A stretch of DNA of 8,270 nt from Nitriliruptoraceae bacterium (lineage in GTDB: Bacteria > Actinomycetota > Nitriliruptoria > Nitriliruptorales > Nitriliruptoraceae). The DNA lies in NCBI GenBank assembly GCA_007117945.1, contig SKTN01000180.1, forward strand, positions 1 to 8,270, written 5' to 3'. Position numbers and translations under genes: made by a program. A model generated the notes under the pieces. That model saw only the letters and a list, made by a program, of their open reading frames with translations, did no database searches and had not been told where the DNA came from. Of this stretch, positions 1 through 6,499 are shown piece after piece (the first letter of the stretch is position 1; every line of letters begins with the position of its first letter).

Positions 1-3
1 GGC

Positions 4-1158
4 ATGACGGATCCCGGCGGCGCGGAGACCCGGGAGCCGGCACCGACGGACCGCCGTCGTCGCTGGCTGCGCGCCGGCACCGCCGCAGCCCTGCTCGTGG
101 CGGCCGCCGCCCTCGCCCCCTCCCTGACCGCCCTGGTCACCGTTGCCGACGGGCTCGGCTTCGACGTACCCCGCCCCTGGGCCGCCGACGTCCAGCGTGC
201 ACCAGCAGTGATCGGCGACGTCGACGTGGACCGTTACCTGCCGGAGCGCAGGCCGCGGGCGGGGCGCGTCGCCGGCAGCCCGACCCCGGCACCGAGCCAG
301 GCTGCGGACCGGCCCGCCGTGGTGCTGCTGCCGGGTGCGACCCCCGCGGGGCGTGACGACGGGCGCGTGGTGGACATCGCCACCGCCTTCGCCCGCACCG
401 ACCGGGTCGTGGTCGTGCCCGAGCTCGAGGTGTACGACGAGGACCTGCGCCCCGAGGACGTGGCACGCATCGTGACCATCGCCGCCGCGCTGTCCGAGCA
501 CCACGACCGGGTGGTCCTGGCCGGACTGTCCTTCGGCGGCAGCCTGGGGCTGCTCGCCGCGGGGGAACCCGAACTCGAGGACCGCGTGGCCCTGGTCGCC
601 ACCTTCGGCGCCTACGCGGACCTGGCCGGGGTGGTCCAGGCGGCGACCACGGGGGTGTCCCTGGTCGAGGATGCCCGCTACCCGTGGGAACCGGATCCCC
701 GCGCGGGCGAGGTGGTACGGGAGCAGACCCTCGAGCTCCTCCCGGCCGGCGATCGCGCCGAGGTGGCGGCGGCCCTGGACGGCGAGGTGGCCGCCGATGA
801 TCTCGACGCACCCCTGCGAGCGGTCCACGACCTGCTGACCGACCCCGACCCCACCCGGACCCGGGACCACCTCGACGCGGGTCCCGCAGCGGTGCGCGAG
901 CGGATCGCCGAGGTGTCCCCCACCCACGCCGCCCCCGAGCTGCAGGTCCCCCTCATCGCCCTGCACGCCCGGGACGACCCCGTGATCCCCCACGCCGAGC
1001 TGCGCCGGCTGGCAACGACCTACCCCCAGGCCCGAACCCTGGACCTGGTGACCTTCGACCACGTCGGACTCGGTGACGACGACCACGGTTGGTGGGTGAC
1101 CCTGCGGGACCTGTGGCAGACCTCGCGTTTCGCCCGGGCGATCCTCACGGCGCGCTGA
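4..1158 (+). CDS. Membrane-anchored alpha/beta hydrolase
   Basis: This 384-residue protein is an alpha/beta-hydrolase-fold enzyme; the substrate cannot be told from sequence. A basic stretch (RRRR at 17-20) precedes one hydrophobic segment at about 25-46, so it is probably tethered by its N-terminus with the catalytic domain outside the membrane. The region to about 100 is Pro/Ala-rich linker. The fold begins with a strand and possible oxyanion loop at about 105-112 (VVLLPGATP). The nucleophile elbow GLSFGG gives Ser176, the acid is Asp324 or Asp325 in HARDDPVIP, and the base is His353 in FDHVG. A helical lid probably covers about 205-300. The catalytic triad looks intact. The ATG lies in ATGA, so an upstream gene may end at 5-7; only three bases precede it, so the start is not proven. 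The gap to the next gene is 87 bases, so co-transcription is possible but not shown. Fold certain, function unknown. Confidence 0.85.
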   Translation: MTDPGGAETREPAPTDRRRRWLRAGTAAALLVAAAALAPSLTALVTVADGLGFDVPRPWAADVQRAPAVIGDVDVDRYLPERRPRAGRVAGSPTPAPSQAADRPAVVLLPGATPAGRDDGRVVDIATAFARTDRVVVVPELEVYDEDLRPEDVARIVTIAAALSEHHDRVVLAGLSFGGSLGLLAAGEPELEDRVALVATFGAYADLAGVVQAATTGVSLVEDARYPWEPDPRAGEVVREQTLELLPAGDRAEVAAALDGEVAADDLDAPLRAVHDLLTDPDPTRTRDHLDAGPAAVRERIAEVSPTHAAPELQVPLIALHARDDPVIPHAELRRLATTYPQARTLDLVTFDHVGLGDDDHGWWVTLRDLWQTSRFARAILTAR

Positions 1159-1160
1159 CC

Positions 1161-1192
1161 CCGGGCCAGCCCGGCGGTGCCCCGGGGCCCGG
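1161..1192 (+). terminator. GC-rich inverted repeat after the hydrolase gene, possible terminator
   Basis: Starting two bases after the hydrolase stop, CCGGGCC (1161-1167) can pair with GGCCCGG (1186-1192), a perfect 7-bp stem around an 18-base loop. A smaller alternative is CCGGG/CCCGG around a four-base loop at 1161-1174, and GCCCCGGGGC at 1179-1188 is palindromic. No T-tract follows. Hairpins without a U-tract are proposed as terminators in some actinobacteria, but in DNA this GC-rich such repeats also occur by chance, so the call is tentative. Confidence 0.3.
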
Positions 1193-1202
1193 CAGGCTTC
1201 CC

Positions 1203-1208
1203 TACCGT
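1203..1208 (+). promoter_or_regulatory. Weak -10-like hexamer before the antiporter operon
   Basis: TACCGT fits the TAnnnT core of actinobacterial -10 elements. It would place transcription start near 1215 and give a leader of about 30 bases to the ATG at 1246. No convincing -35 hexamer lies 16-19 bases upstream. It is the best candidate in the 87-base gap for an operon-specific promoter. Confidence 0.2.
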
Positions 1209-1245
1209 GGGGCCCCTACAGGCGCCACGGGTGGACGGGACGAGG

Positions 1246-1518
1246 ATGGTGGGTGCGGTCGTCGGCGGGGCGCTGTTCCTGCTCGGGCTGCTGTTGGCCT
1301 TCCGTACGCCCGTGCTCCTCGGCCGACTGCTGCCGCTGAGCGCCATGGCCGCGGGCAGCATCGTCCTGGTCGCCAGCGCGGCCGCCCCCGGTCGGGCGGT
1401 GACGGTCACGCTGATGGCCCTGACGGTGGTGCCGATGCTGCTGGCCGCCCGGTGGCTGGAACGCCGCCTCGACCGGGACCGGGATGCGCCCACGTCCCTC
1501 GACGAGCAACCCCGGTGA
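1246..1518 (+). CDS. Small three-helix membrane protein, MrpG/MnhG-like
   Basis: This 90-residue protein has three hydrophobic segments at about 3-19, 27-47 and 51-70, then a charged tail (LERRLDRDRD). After helix 1 it has the pattern R-x-P-x4-R-L (Arg20, Pro22, Arg27, Leu28), the spacing seen in the RxPxxxxRLH loop of MrpG/MnhG antiporter subunits. Helix 3 contains LTVVP, recalling the LTxP of that family. The family histidine is Leu29 here. NuoK/MrpC was considered, but the buried glutamates of NuoK are absent. MrpG is a small accessory subunit of Mrp cation/proton antiporters, and the antiporter neighbours support such a role. I chose ATG 1246 because GGGA (1237-1240) lies five bases upstream; GTG 1231 and an ATG at 1177 are in frame but lack a comparable site. 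Its stop overlaps the next start as GTGA. It is real by context; the family call is moderate. Confidence 0.6.
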   Translation: MVGAVVGGALFLLGLLLAFRTPVLLGRLLPLSAMAAGSIVLVASAAAPGRAVTVTLMALTVVPMLLAARWLERRLDRDRDAPTSLDEQPR

Positions 1519-3026
1519 CCGCCACGACCATCCCGTGGCCGTGGCTGTTCGCGGCGATCGCCCTACCGGCGCTCGGCGGTGTCGCCACCTGGCCCCTGCG
1601 GGGACGGGCCCGCAGCGCCACCGCGGCCGCCACCCTGCTGGTCTCCGCGGCCGCGGCGCTCGCCCTGGTGGTCGCGATCGCGCGCAGCCCGGGCCCGGCG
1701 ACCTGGGAACTGACCGGACCGGCCGGTTCCTCCCTGACCCTGGTCGCCGACGGGCTGTCCGCCGGCCTGCTCCTGATCGTGGCCCTGGTCGGCAGCGGCG
1801 TCGGCGCGGTCGCCCTGTGGGAGGATCGTGACGATGCCCGGCAACGGCACCGCGGTCACTGGCCCCTGTCCCTGGTGCTGTGGGCGGGGCTGGTCGCCCT
1901 GGCCCTGGTCGGGGACCTGCTGTCGGCCTACCTCCTGCTGGAGCTGGTCGGGCTGTGCGGTGCGCTCCTGGTGACCTTCCGTGGCGGCCGCGCCCCCCTA
2001 CTGGCGGGTGCCCGCTACCTCGTCGCGGAACTGGTCGCCTCCCTGACGATGCTCTTCGGCGTCGCACTCGTGTGGTGGCAGGCGGGCACGGTGGCCTACG
2101 CCGGTCTCGGCGCCGCGCTGGCCGACACCCGGTTCGGCTGGGTGGGGCTGGCCGTCATCACCGTCGGCCTGCTGGTGAAGATGCCCCTGGCGCCGTTGCA
2201 CATCTGGCTGCCCGCCGCCCACACCCAGGCACCGAGCGCCGTCAGCCCCTTCCTTTCCGGGGTGATGGTCAAGGCCGCCGTCGTCGTCCTGGCCCGCCTG
2301 TGGTTCCTGTCCACCCCCGAGCTGCTCACCCCCGAGGCCGCGCGGCTGCTCGGCGGTCTGGGTGCTCTGGCCGTGGTGTGGGGGTCGCTGACCGCCCTGC
2401 GCTCCCGGGGGCTCAAGCGCCTGGTGGCGGCCTCCACGGTGTCCCAGCTCGGGCTGCTGCTGCTGTCGGTGCCCCTGGTGGCCGCGGGCGCGCTCCAGGG
2501 GTGGACCGGGGCGCTGGTGCTGGTGGTCACCCACGGGGTGGCCAAGGCGGCGATGCTGCTGGCCATCACGTGTATGGCCGAGAGCGCCGCCGACGCCGAG
2601 GTGGTACGCGCCGGTGACGGCGAACCTCCCCCGATGGGCCACGACCCCGAGCTCGACCGCCTGGCGGGCAGCGCCACCCGCCGCCCCGTGGCCCTGCTGG
2701 CCTTCGGTGTCGCCGCGCTGAGCCTGGTCGGCCTGCCACCCACGGGTGGCTTCATCGCCAAGTGGTACCTGCTGCTCGGTGCCGTCGCGCTGGACCGCTG
2801 GTGGATCGTGGGCACGATCGTCCTGGCCACCCTGCTGACCGCGGCCTACCTGACACGCTTCCTGCTGCCCGCCTTCGCCACCCCAGAGGAGTCACCGCCC
2901 ACGCGCGCCTGGGACGCGCGCGACGTCGTCGCGCTGCTGCTGGCGGCCACGACCCTGGTGTTCGGGCTGCTGCCCCGCCTGCTGGTCGACCTCGCACAGG
3001 TCGGCGCTCCGGTGTCGGGGGGCTGA
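1515..3026 (+). CDS. Antiporter-like proton-conducting membrane subunit, MrpD/NuoM type (first of three)
   Basis: This 503-residue polytopic protein of about 14 helices belongs to the complex I/Mrp antiporter-like superfamily, whose members move protons or exchange protons for Na+ across the cytoplasmic membrane. The key charged residues are present: Glu143 in TM5 (LLLELVG), Lys222 in TM7 (LLVKMPLAPLHIWLP), Lys253 in TM8 (VMVKAAV), Lys344 near His340 (HGVAKAA), and Lys416 in TM12 (GGFIAKW). The AAHTQAPS loop after TM7 is MrpD/NuoM-like. A hydrophilic acidic loop at about 353-390 (ESAADAE, GHDPELD) is longer than I would expect. It ends after the last core helix with no lateral extension. The start is GTG 1515 in a GTGA shared with the preceding stop, with no strong ribosome binding site, so translation is probably coupled. 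A longer reading frame starting at 1089 lies mostly over the two preceding genes and is not used. MrpD-like is favoured over NuoN. Confidence 0.88.
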   Translation: MTATTIPWPWLFAAIALPALGGVATWPLRGRARSATAAATLLVSAAAALALVVAIARSPGPATWELTGPAGSSLTLVADGLSAGLLLIVALVGSGVGAVALWEDRDDARQRHRGHWPLSLVLWAGLVALALVGDLLSAYLLLELVGLCGALLVTFRGGRAPLLAGARYLVAELVASLTMLFGVALVWWQAGTVAYAGLGAALADTRFGWVGLAVITVGLLVKMPLAPLHIWLPAAHTQAPSAVSPFLSGVMVKAAVVVLARLWFLSTPELLTPEAARLLGGLGALAVVWGSLTALRSRGLKRLVAASTVSQLGLLLLSVPLVAAGALQGWTGALVLVVTHGVAKAAMLLAITCMAESAADAEVVRAGDGEPPPMGHDPELDRLAGSATRRPVALLAFGVAALSLVGLPPTGGFIAKWYLLLGAVALDRWWIVGTIVLATLLTAAYLTRFLLPAFATPEESPPTRAWDARDVVALLLAATTLVFGLLPRLLVDLAQVGAPVSGG

Positions 3027-3035
3027 GATGGGCAC

Positions 3036-3042
3036 GGGAGGG
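3036..3042 (+). promoter_or_regulatory. Ribosome binding site for the second antiporter subunit
   Basis: GGGAGGG is a near-ideal Shine-Dalgarno sequence five bases before ATG 3048. It fixes that start and shows that the second large subunit has its own initiation signal, unlike the first and third, whose starts overlap a stop codon. Confidence 0.75.
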
Positions 3043-3047
3043 CGTCG

Positions 3048-4610
3048 ATGACCGGGGGTGGCGGGCTGCTGCTCGCGTTGATGGCGGCGTCCTTCCTGCC
3101 GGCGGCGCTGATCTTCCCCCTGCCCGAGGCCTGGGAGACGACCCGGCGCACCATCAACCTCGTCGGCGCCGGGGTCAAGGTCGTCCTGGTCGTGGTGCTC
3201 GCCATCGGGGTGTTCACCGGCGCGCAGTACGAACTGCGGGCCACCTTCCTACCCGGTATCGACCTGGTGCTGCGCGCCGACCCCATCCCCGTGCTCTTCG
3301 TGTTCCTCTCCGCACTGCTGTGGTTCACCACCACCATCTACGCGATCGGCTACCTGGCGCGCGGTGACCACCGCTCCCGCTTCTTCGGGTTCTTCAGCCT
3401 GTGCGTGGCCTCCACGGTGGGGATCGCCCTGGCGGGCAACCTGGTCACCTTCCTGCTGTTCTACGAGCTGCTCACCGTGACCACCTACCCCCTCGTGGTC
3501 CACCAGGGCGATGAGAAGGCCCGGGCCGCAGGCCGGGTCTACCTGCTCTACACCGTCACCGGCGGCGCGGTCCTGCTGCTCGGCACGGTGTGGCTCCAGG
3601 TCGTGGCCGGCACGGTCACCTTCGGTGACACCGCGGTGCTCACAGGGCTCGCCAGCGAGCAGCGCACCACCCTGACCGTGATCTTCGTGCTGCTGATCGC
3701 CGGGCTCGGCGTCAAGGCGGCCCTGGTGCCGCTGCACGGCTGGCTGCCGCGGGCGATGGTGGCCCCCGCACCCGTCAGCGCCCTGCTCCACGCCGTAGCC
3801 GTGGTCAAGGCCGGCGTCTACGGCATCGTGCGCGTCGTCCACGACCTCTACGGCGCACCCCTGGCCACCGAGCTCGGCGTGCTCACACCCCTGGCCGTGC
3901 TCGCTGCGGTCACGATCGTCTACGGCTCCCTGCGCGCGCTGGTACAGGACGACATCAAACGCCGTCTGGCCTTCTCCACGGTCAGCCAGCTGTCCTACAT
4001 CGTGCTCGGCGCGAGCATCGTGAGCCTGGTCAGCGTGACGGGCGCCCTGGCCCACCTGGTCCACCAGGGGGTGATGAAGGTGACCCTCTTCTACTGCGCC
4101 GGCATCCTGTCCCGCAACTACGGCATCAGCCGGGTGAGCCAGATGGCGGGCGCGGGTCGGCGGGCTCCGGTGACCATGACGATGCTCACCATCGCGGCAC
4201 TGGGCAAGATCGGGGTCCCGCCCACGGTCGGCTTCGTGACCAAGTGGCACCTCGGGCTCGGGGCCGCCGACGTCGGCCAGACGTGGGTGATCGCGGTGCT
4301 GCTCGCCTCCAGCGCGCTCAACGCGGCCTACTTCCTGCCGATGCTCTCCCGCGCGTGGTTCGCCCGGGAGGAGGAGGTCCCCGCCCACCCGAGGGCGGCC
4401 TCGGCCGCGGCCGCCGTGACGCCTGCGGGGGTCAGGATCACCGGCAGCTCCATCATCGCCAAGCTCCGCGAAGCGGACCTGTGGCTGCTGTTCCCCGCGG
4501 TGCTGACCGGGACCAGCGTGCTGGTGCTCGGCATCCTGGCCGGACTGCCCTCCAGCCCCGTCGACTGGGCGGAGGGCATCGCCCGGGTGCTGTTCGAGGG
4601 GCGGCCATGA
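3048..4610 (+). CDS. Antiporter-like membrane subunit with NuoL/MrpA-type core (second of three)
   Basis: This 520-residue polytopic protein is a complete antiporter-like core and probably translocates protons or exchanges them for a cation. Glu140 is in TM5 (LLFYELLTV), Lys223 in TM7 (GVKAALVPLHGWLP, with His230), Lys254 in TM8 (AVVKAGVY), and Lys399 in TM12 (VGFVTKW). Lys304 (DDIKRRLAFSTVSQLSY), His339 and Lys344 are also kept. The stretch after TM7 (RAMVAPAPVSALLHA) resembles NuoL and the N-terminal half of MrpA more than MrpD, yet the protein is much shorter than MrpA and lacks its C-terminal MrpB-like part. A hydrophilic Ala/Glu-rich loop at about 440-470 precedes the last helices. It starts 21 bases after the first subunit's stop with a strong ribosome binding site and overlaps the third subunit by ATGA. 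Family certain; subunit letter uncertain. Confidence 0.9.
   Translation: MTGGGGLLLALMAASFLPAALIFPLPEAWETTRRTINLVGAGVKVVLVVVLAIGVFTGAQYELRATFLPGIDLVLRADPIPVLFVFLSALLWFTTTIYAIGYLARGDHRSRFFGFFSLCVASTVGIALAGNLVTFLLFYELLTVTTYPLVVHQGDEKARAAGRVYLLYTVTGGAVLLLGTVWLQVVAGTVTFGDTAVLTGLASEQRTTLTVIFVLLIAGLGVKAALVPLHGWLPRAMVAPAPVSALLHAVAVVKAGVYGIVRVVHDLYGAPLATELGVLTPLAVLAAVTIVYGSLRALVQDDIKRRLAFSTVSQLSYIVLGASIVSLVSVTGALAHLVHQGVMKVTLFYCAGILSRNYGISRVSQMAGAGRRAPVTMTMLTIAALGKIGVPPTVGFVTKWHLGLGAADVGQTWVIAVLLASSALNAAYFLPMLSRAWFAREEEVPAHPRAASAAAAVTPAGVRITGSSIIAKLREADLWLLFPAVLTGTSVLVLGILAGLPSSPVDWAEGIARVLFEGRP
4596..4601 (+). promoter_or_regulatory. Ribosome binding site for the third antiporter subunit
   Basis: GAGGGG lies inside the end of the preceding gene, five bases before ATG 4607. 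The ATG is part of ATGA with the preceding stop at 4608-4610. Together they fix the start and suggest coupled translation. Confidence 0.65.
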
Positions 4611-6415
4611 GCACCTCACCCCTGCTCCTGCTGAGCCTGCTGCCGCGGCTGGACCCGGCCCTGCTCTCCGCCACGCTGCTGTGGACCGCGCCCCTGGCCC
4701 TGCCCCTGCTGGCCGCGCTGCTGGCCCCGCTGCTGCCGGCGCCACGCCGCTACCCCCTCACGGTGGTCGCGACCCTGCCCGCGCTGCTGTTCGCGCTGCT
4801 CCCACCGGCCGGACCACCCCCCGACCTGACCTGGCTGCTGCTGGACCTGGAGCTCGGTGTGGCCGGGCCGCGGCGGCTGCTGCTGGCCGCGATCGCGGGT
4901 GTGTGGCTGGCCGGCGCCGTCGCGGCCCGCGAGCTGCTGACCTCCCGGCTCGGGACGGCCACGGTGTGGCTGGTGGCGCTCACGGGCAACCTCGGTGTGG
5001 TGCTGGCCGACGACCTGGTCACCCTCTACGCCGCCTTCGCCGTCATGACCTTCGCCGCCTACCCCCTGGTCGTCCACGACCGCACACCTGCGGCGCGGCG
5101 TGCAGGCCGGGTGTACATCGTGCTGTCGGTGCTCGGTGAGGCGCTGCTGCTCTCCGGCCTGCTGGTCGCGGCCAGCCGGGCTGCCACCACCTCCCTGGAC
5201 GGCCTTGCCGAGGCGGTGGCCATCGGGCAGGTCCCCACGGGCGTGCTCGGGCTGATGGTCGCGGGCTTCGCGGTCAAGGCCGGGGTCATCCCTGTGCACC
5301 TGTGGCTGCCCCTGGCCCACCCGGCGGCGCCCGTACCGGCCAGCGCGGTGCTCAGCGGCGCGATGATCAAGGCAGGGGTGGTGGGCTGGCTGTCGGTGCT
5401 GGCCCTGGAGGCGGGACCGCCCGCGGTCATCGGGCAGGTCCTGATCGCGGTGGGGGTGGTGTCGATCCTGGTCGCGGCCCTGCTGGGCGTGACCCAGGAC
5501 AAGGTCAAGGTCGTGCTCGCCTACTCGAGCATCTCCCAGCTCGGCTTCATCACCGTGGTGGTCGGCGTGGGTGCCACCGATCCGACGCGGGGCGTCGCCG
5601 CGGCCACGGCCGTCGCCGCCTACGTGCTGCACCACGGCCTGGCCAAGGCTGCGCTGTTCCTCAGCGTCAGCGTCACCGACCTGCTGCCCCGGCGCGTGGT
5701 GCTCGCGGGGACGGCCTTCGCGGGCCTGGCCCTGGCGGGAGCACCGGCGACCAGCGGTTACCTGGCCAAACAGGCCGCCAAGGACACCGTCGGCCTCCTG
5801 CCCGCGCCCATGGGTGACCAGGTGACCCTGCTGCTGTCGGTGGGCGCCGTCGGCACGACCCTGCTGATGGCACGGGTGCTGGTGCTCCTGACACGTGCGA
5901 CCGCGCCCACGCCCGCCCCGGGCGACGTGCCACCGCCGCCGAGGTGGTCCGGGCCCACGATCGCCTGGAGCGGGCTGCTGGTCGGCGTGGCTACCGCCAC
6001 CTTCCTGCTGCCACCGCTGCTGACCGACACCTGGCCGGCACCCCGCTTCACCGCGAGCGCGGTGGTCGCGGCCAGCTGGCCCGTGCTGGTCGGTGTCGGC
6101 CTGGCCGTCGGTGCCGCCTGGCTGCGACCCCGCATCGCCGGCGGCGACCGGGCCGCACGCTGGCGGCCACCACCGGGGGACGTGGTGGTGCTCCTGGAGG
6201 CTGCCACGCGCGGGCTCGGGCGTCTGCTGCGCCGGGGCATGGATGTCGGCGTCCGTGCCGGCGACCGTCTGCGAGCGGCGGGTCGGACCGTGCACGCCCG
6301 CGTCCACCCCCTGGAGGCCTTCGGCCGCCTCGACGAGCTGCTGACACGCTGGCGGGCGCTCGGGCTGTCCTTCCTGGTGGTGGCACTGCTGCTGCTGTGG
6401 ACCCTGCGTCCCTGA
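4607..6415 (+). CDS. Antiporter-like membrane subunit with lateral-helix-type tail and altered TM5 (third of three)
   Basis: This 602-residue protein has an antiporter-like core to about 430 plus a C-terminal extension. The core keeps Lys224 in TM7 (FAVKAGVIPVHLWLP), Lys255 in TM8 (AMIKAGV), Lys347 after His342-His343, and Lys388 and Lys392 in TM12. The loop LAHPAAPVPASAVLSG resembles hydrogenase-4 subunit B/complex I subunit 5 types. The TM5 glutamate is missing: aligning LVT-x12-YPLVVH with the second subunit puts Ala145 (codon 5039-5041) at the Glu140 position. Glu178 in TM6 has no acidic counterpart in the second subunit and might substitute. The tail has helices at about 451-473 and 485-507, a charged, probably amphipathic stretch at about 524-583, and a last helix at 586-600. 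This layout and the length match NuoL with its lateral helix. It is the last gene of the unit, and its start overlaps the preceding gene by four bases. Confidence 0.88.
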   Translation: MSTSPLLLLSLLPRLDPALLSATLLWTAPLALPLLAALLAPLLPAPRRYPLTVVATLPALLFALLPPAGPPPDLTWLLLDLELGVAGPRRLLLAAIAGVWLAGAVAARELLTSRLGTATVWLVALTGNLGVVLADDLVTLYAAFAVMTFAAYPLVVHDRTPAARRAGRVYIVLSVLGEALLLSGLLVAASRAATTSLDGLAEAVAIGQVPTGVLGLMVAGFAVKAGVIPVHLWLPLAHPAAPVPASAVLSGAMIKAGVVGWLSVLALEAGPPAVIGQVLIAVGVVSILVAALLGVTQDKVKVVLAYSSISQLGFITVVVGVGATDPTRGVAAATAVAAYVLHHGLAKAALFLSVSVTDLLPRRVVLAGTAFAGLALAGAPATSGYLAKQAAKDTVGLLPAPMGDQVTLLLSVGAVGTTLLMARVLVLLTRATAPTPAPGDVPPPPRWSGPTIAWSGLLVGVATATFLLPPLLTDTWPAPRFTASAVVAASWPVLVGVGLAVGAAWLRPRIAGGDRAARWRPPPGDVVVLLEAATRGLGRLLRRGMDVGVRAGDRLRAAGRTVHARVHPLEAFGRLDELLTRWRALGLSFLVVALLLLWTLRP

Positions 6416-6459
6416 GACGAGCGTTGCGCCGACCCCGGGTCCACGCCCCCATCGGTGAT

Positions 6460-6477
6460 GCGCCATACTGAAGGCGC
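6460..6477 (+). promoter_or_regulatory. Candidate promoter -10 inside an inverted repeat, before the HAD-ATPase gene
   Basis: CATACT at 6464-6469 resembles a -10 element and would start transcription near 6476, about 24 bases before GTG 6500. No good -35 is visible. GCGCC (6460-6464) and GGCGC (6473-6477) form a perfect 5-bp inverted repeat around it with an eight-base loop, so the site could also be an operator, or an RNA hairpin ending the upstream operon. A second palindrome, GACCC-C-GGGTC, lies at 6431-6441. All of this is by inspection. Confidence 0.35.
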
Positions 6478-6479
6478 GA

Positions 6480-6493
6480 CCTCCGCGAGGAGG
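6480..6493 (+). promoter_or_regulatory. Ribosome binding site held in a GNRA-capped hairpin
   Basis: CCTCC (6480-6484), GCGA (6485-6488) and GGAGG (6489-6493) make a perfect 5-bp stem closed by a GNRA tetraloop. The 3' arm is the full Shine-Dalgarno sequence, six bases before GTG 6500. In the mRNA the ribosome binding site would be paired unless opened. It decides the start codon, and it suggests that translation is reduced or controlled, which is inference. Confidence 0.55.
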
Positions 6494-6499
6494 GCACCC

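Noticed and set aside
1089..1514. N-terminal extension of the first antiporter subunit
   Set aside because: The added residues are Pro/Gly/Arg-rich and out of frame over two real genes. The homologous hydrophobic start begins right after GTG 1515.
1246..1518. NuoK/MrpC identity for the small membrane protein
   Set aside because: It has three helices like NuoK, but no buried glutamates, and the arginine/proline spacing fits MrpG better.
4244..4606. N-terminal extension of the third antiporter subunit
   Set aside because: It reads out of frame through the end of the second subunit. ATG 4607 has a good ribosome binding site and a normal membrane-protein start.
3249..4745. A 498-residue minus-strand open frame
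   Set aside because: It is a shadow of the second antiporter subunit with the same biased composition and no recognisable motif.
6455..6499. Alternative upstream GTG/ATG starts for the HAD-ATPase fusion
   Set aside because: No Shine-Dalgarno sequence precedes them, the added 15 residues are not HAD-like, and GGAGG before GTG 6500 gives a clear better start.
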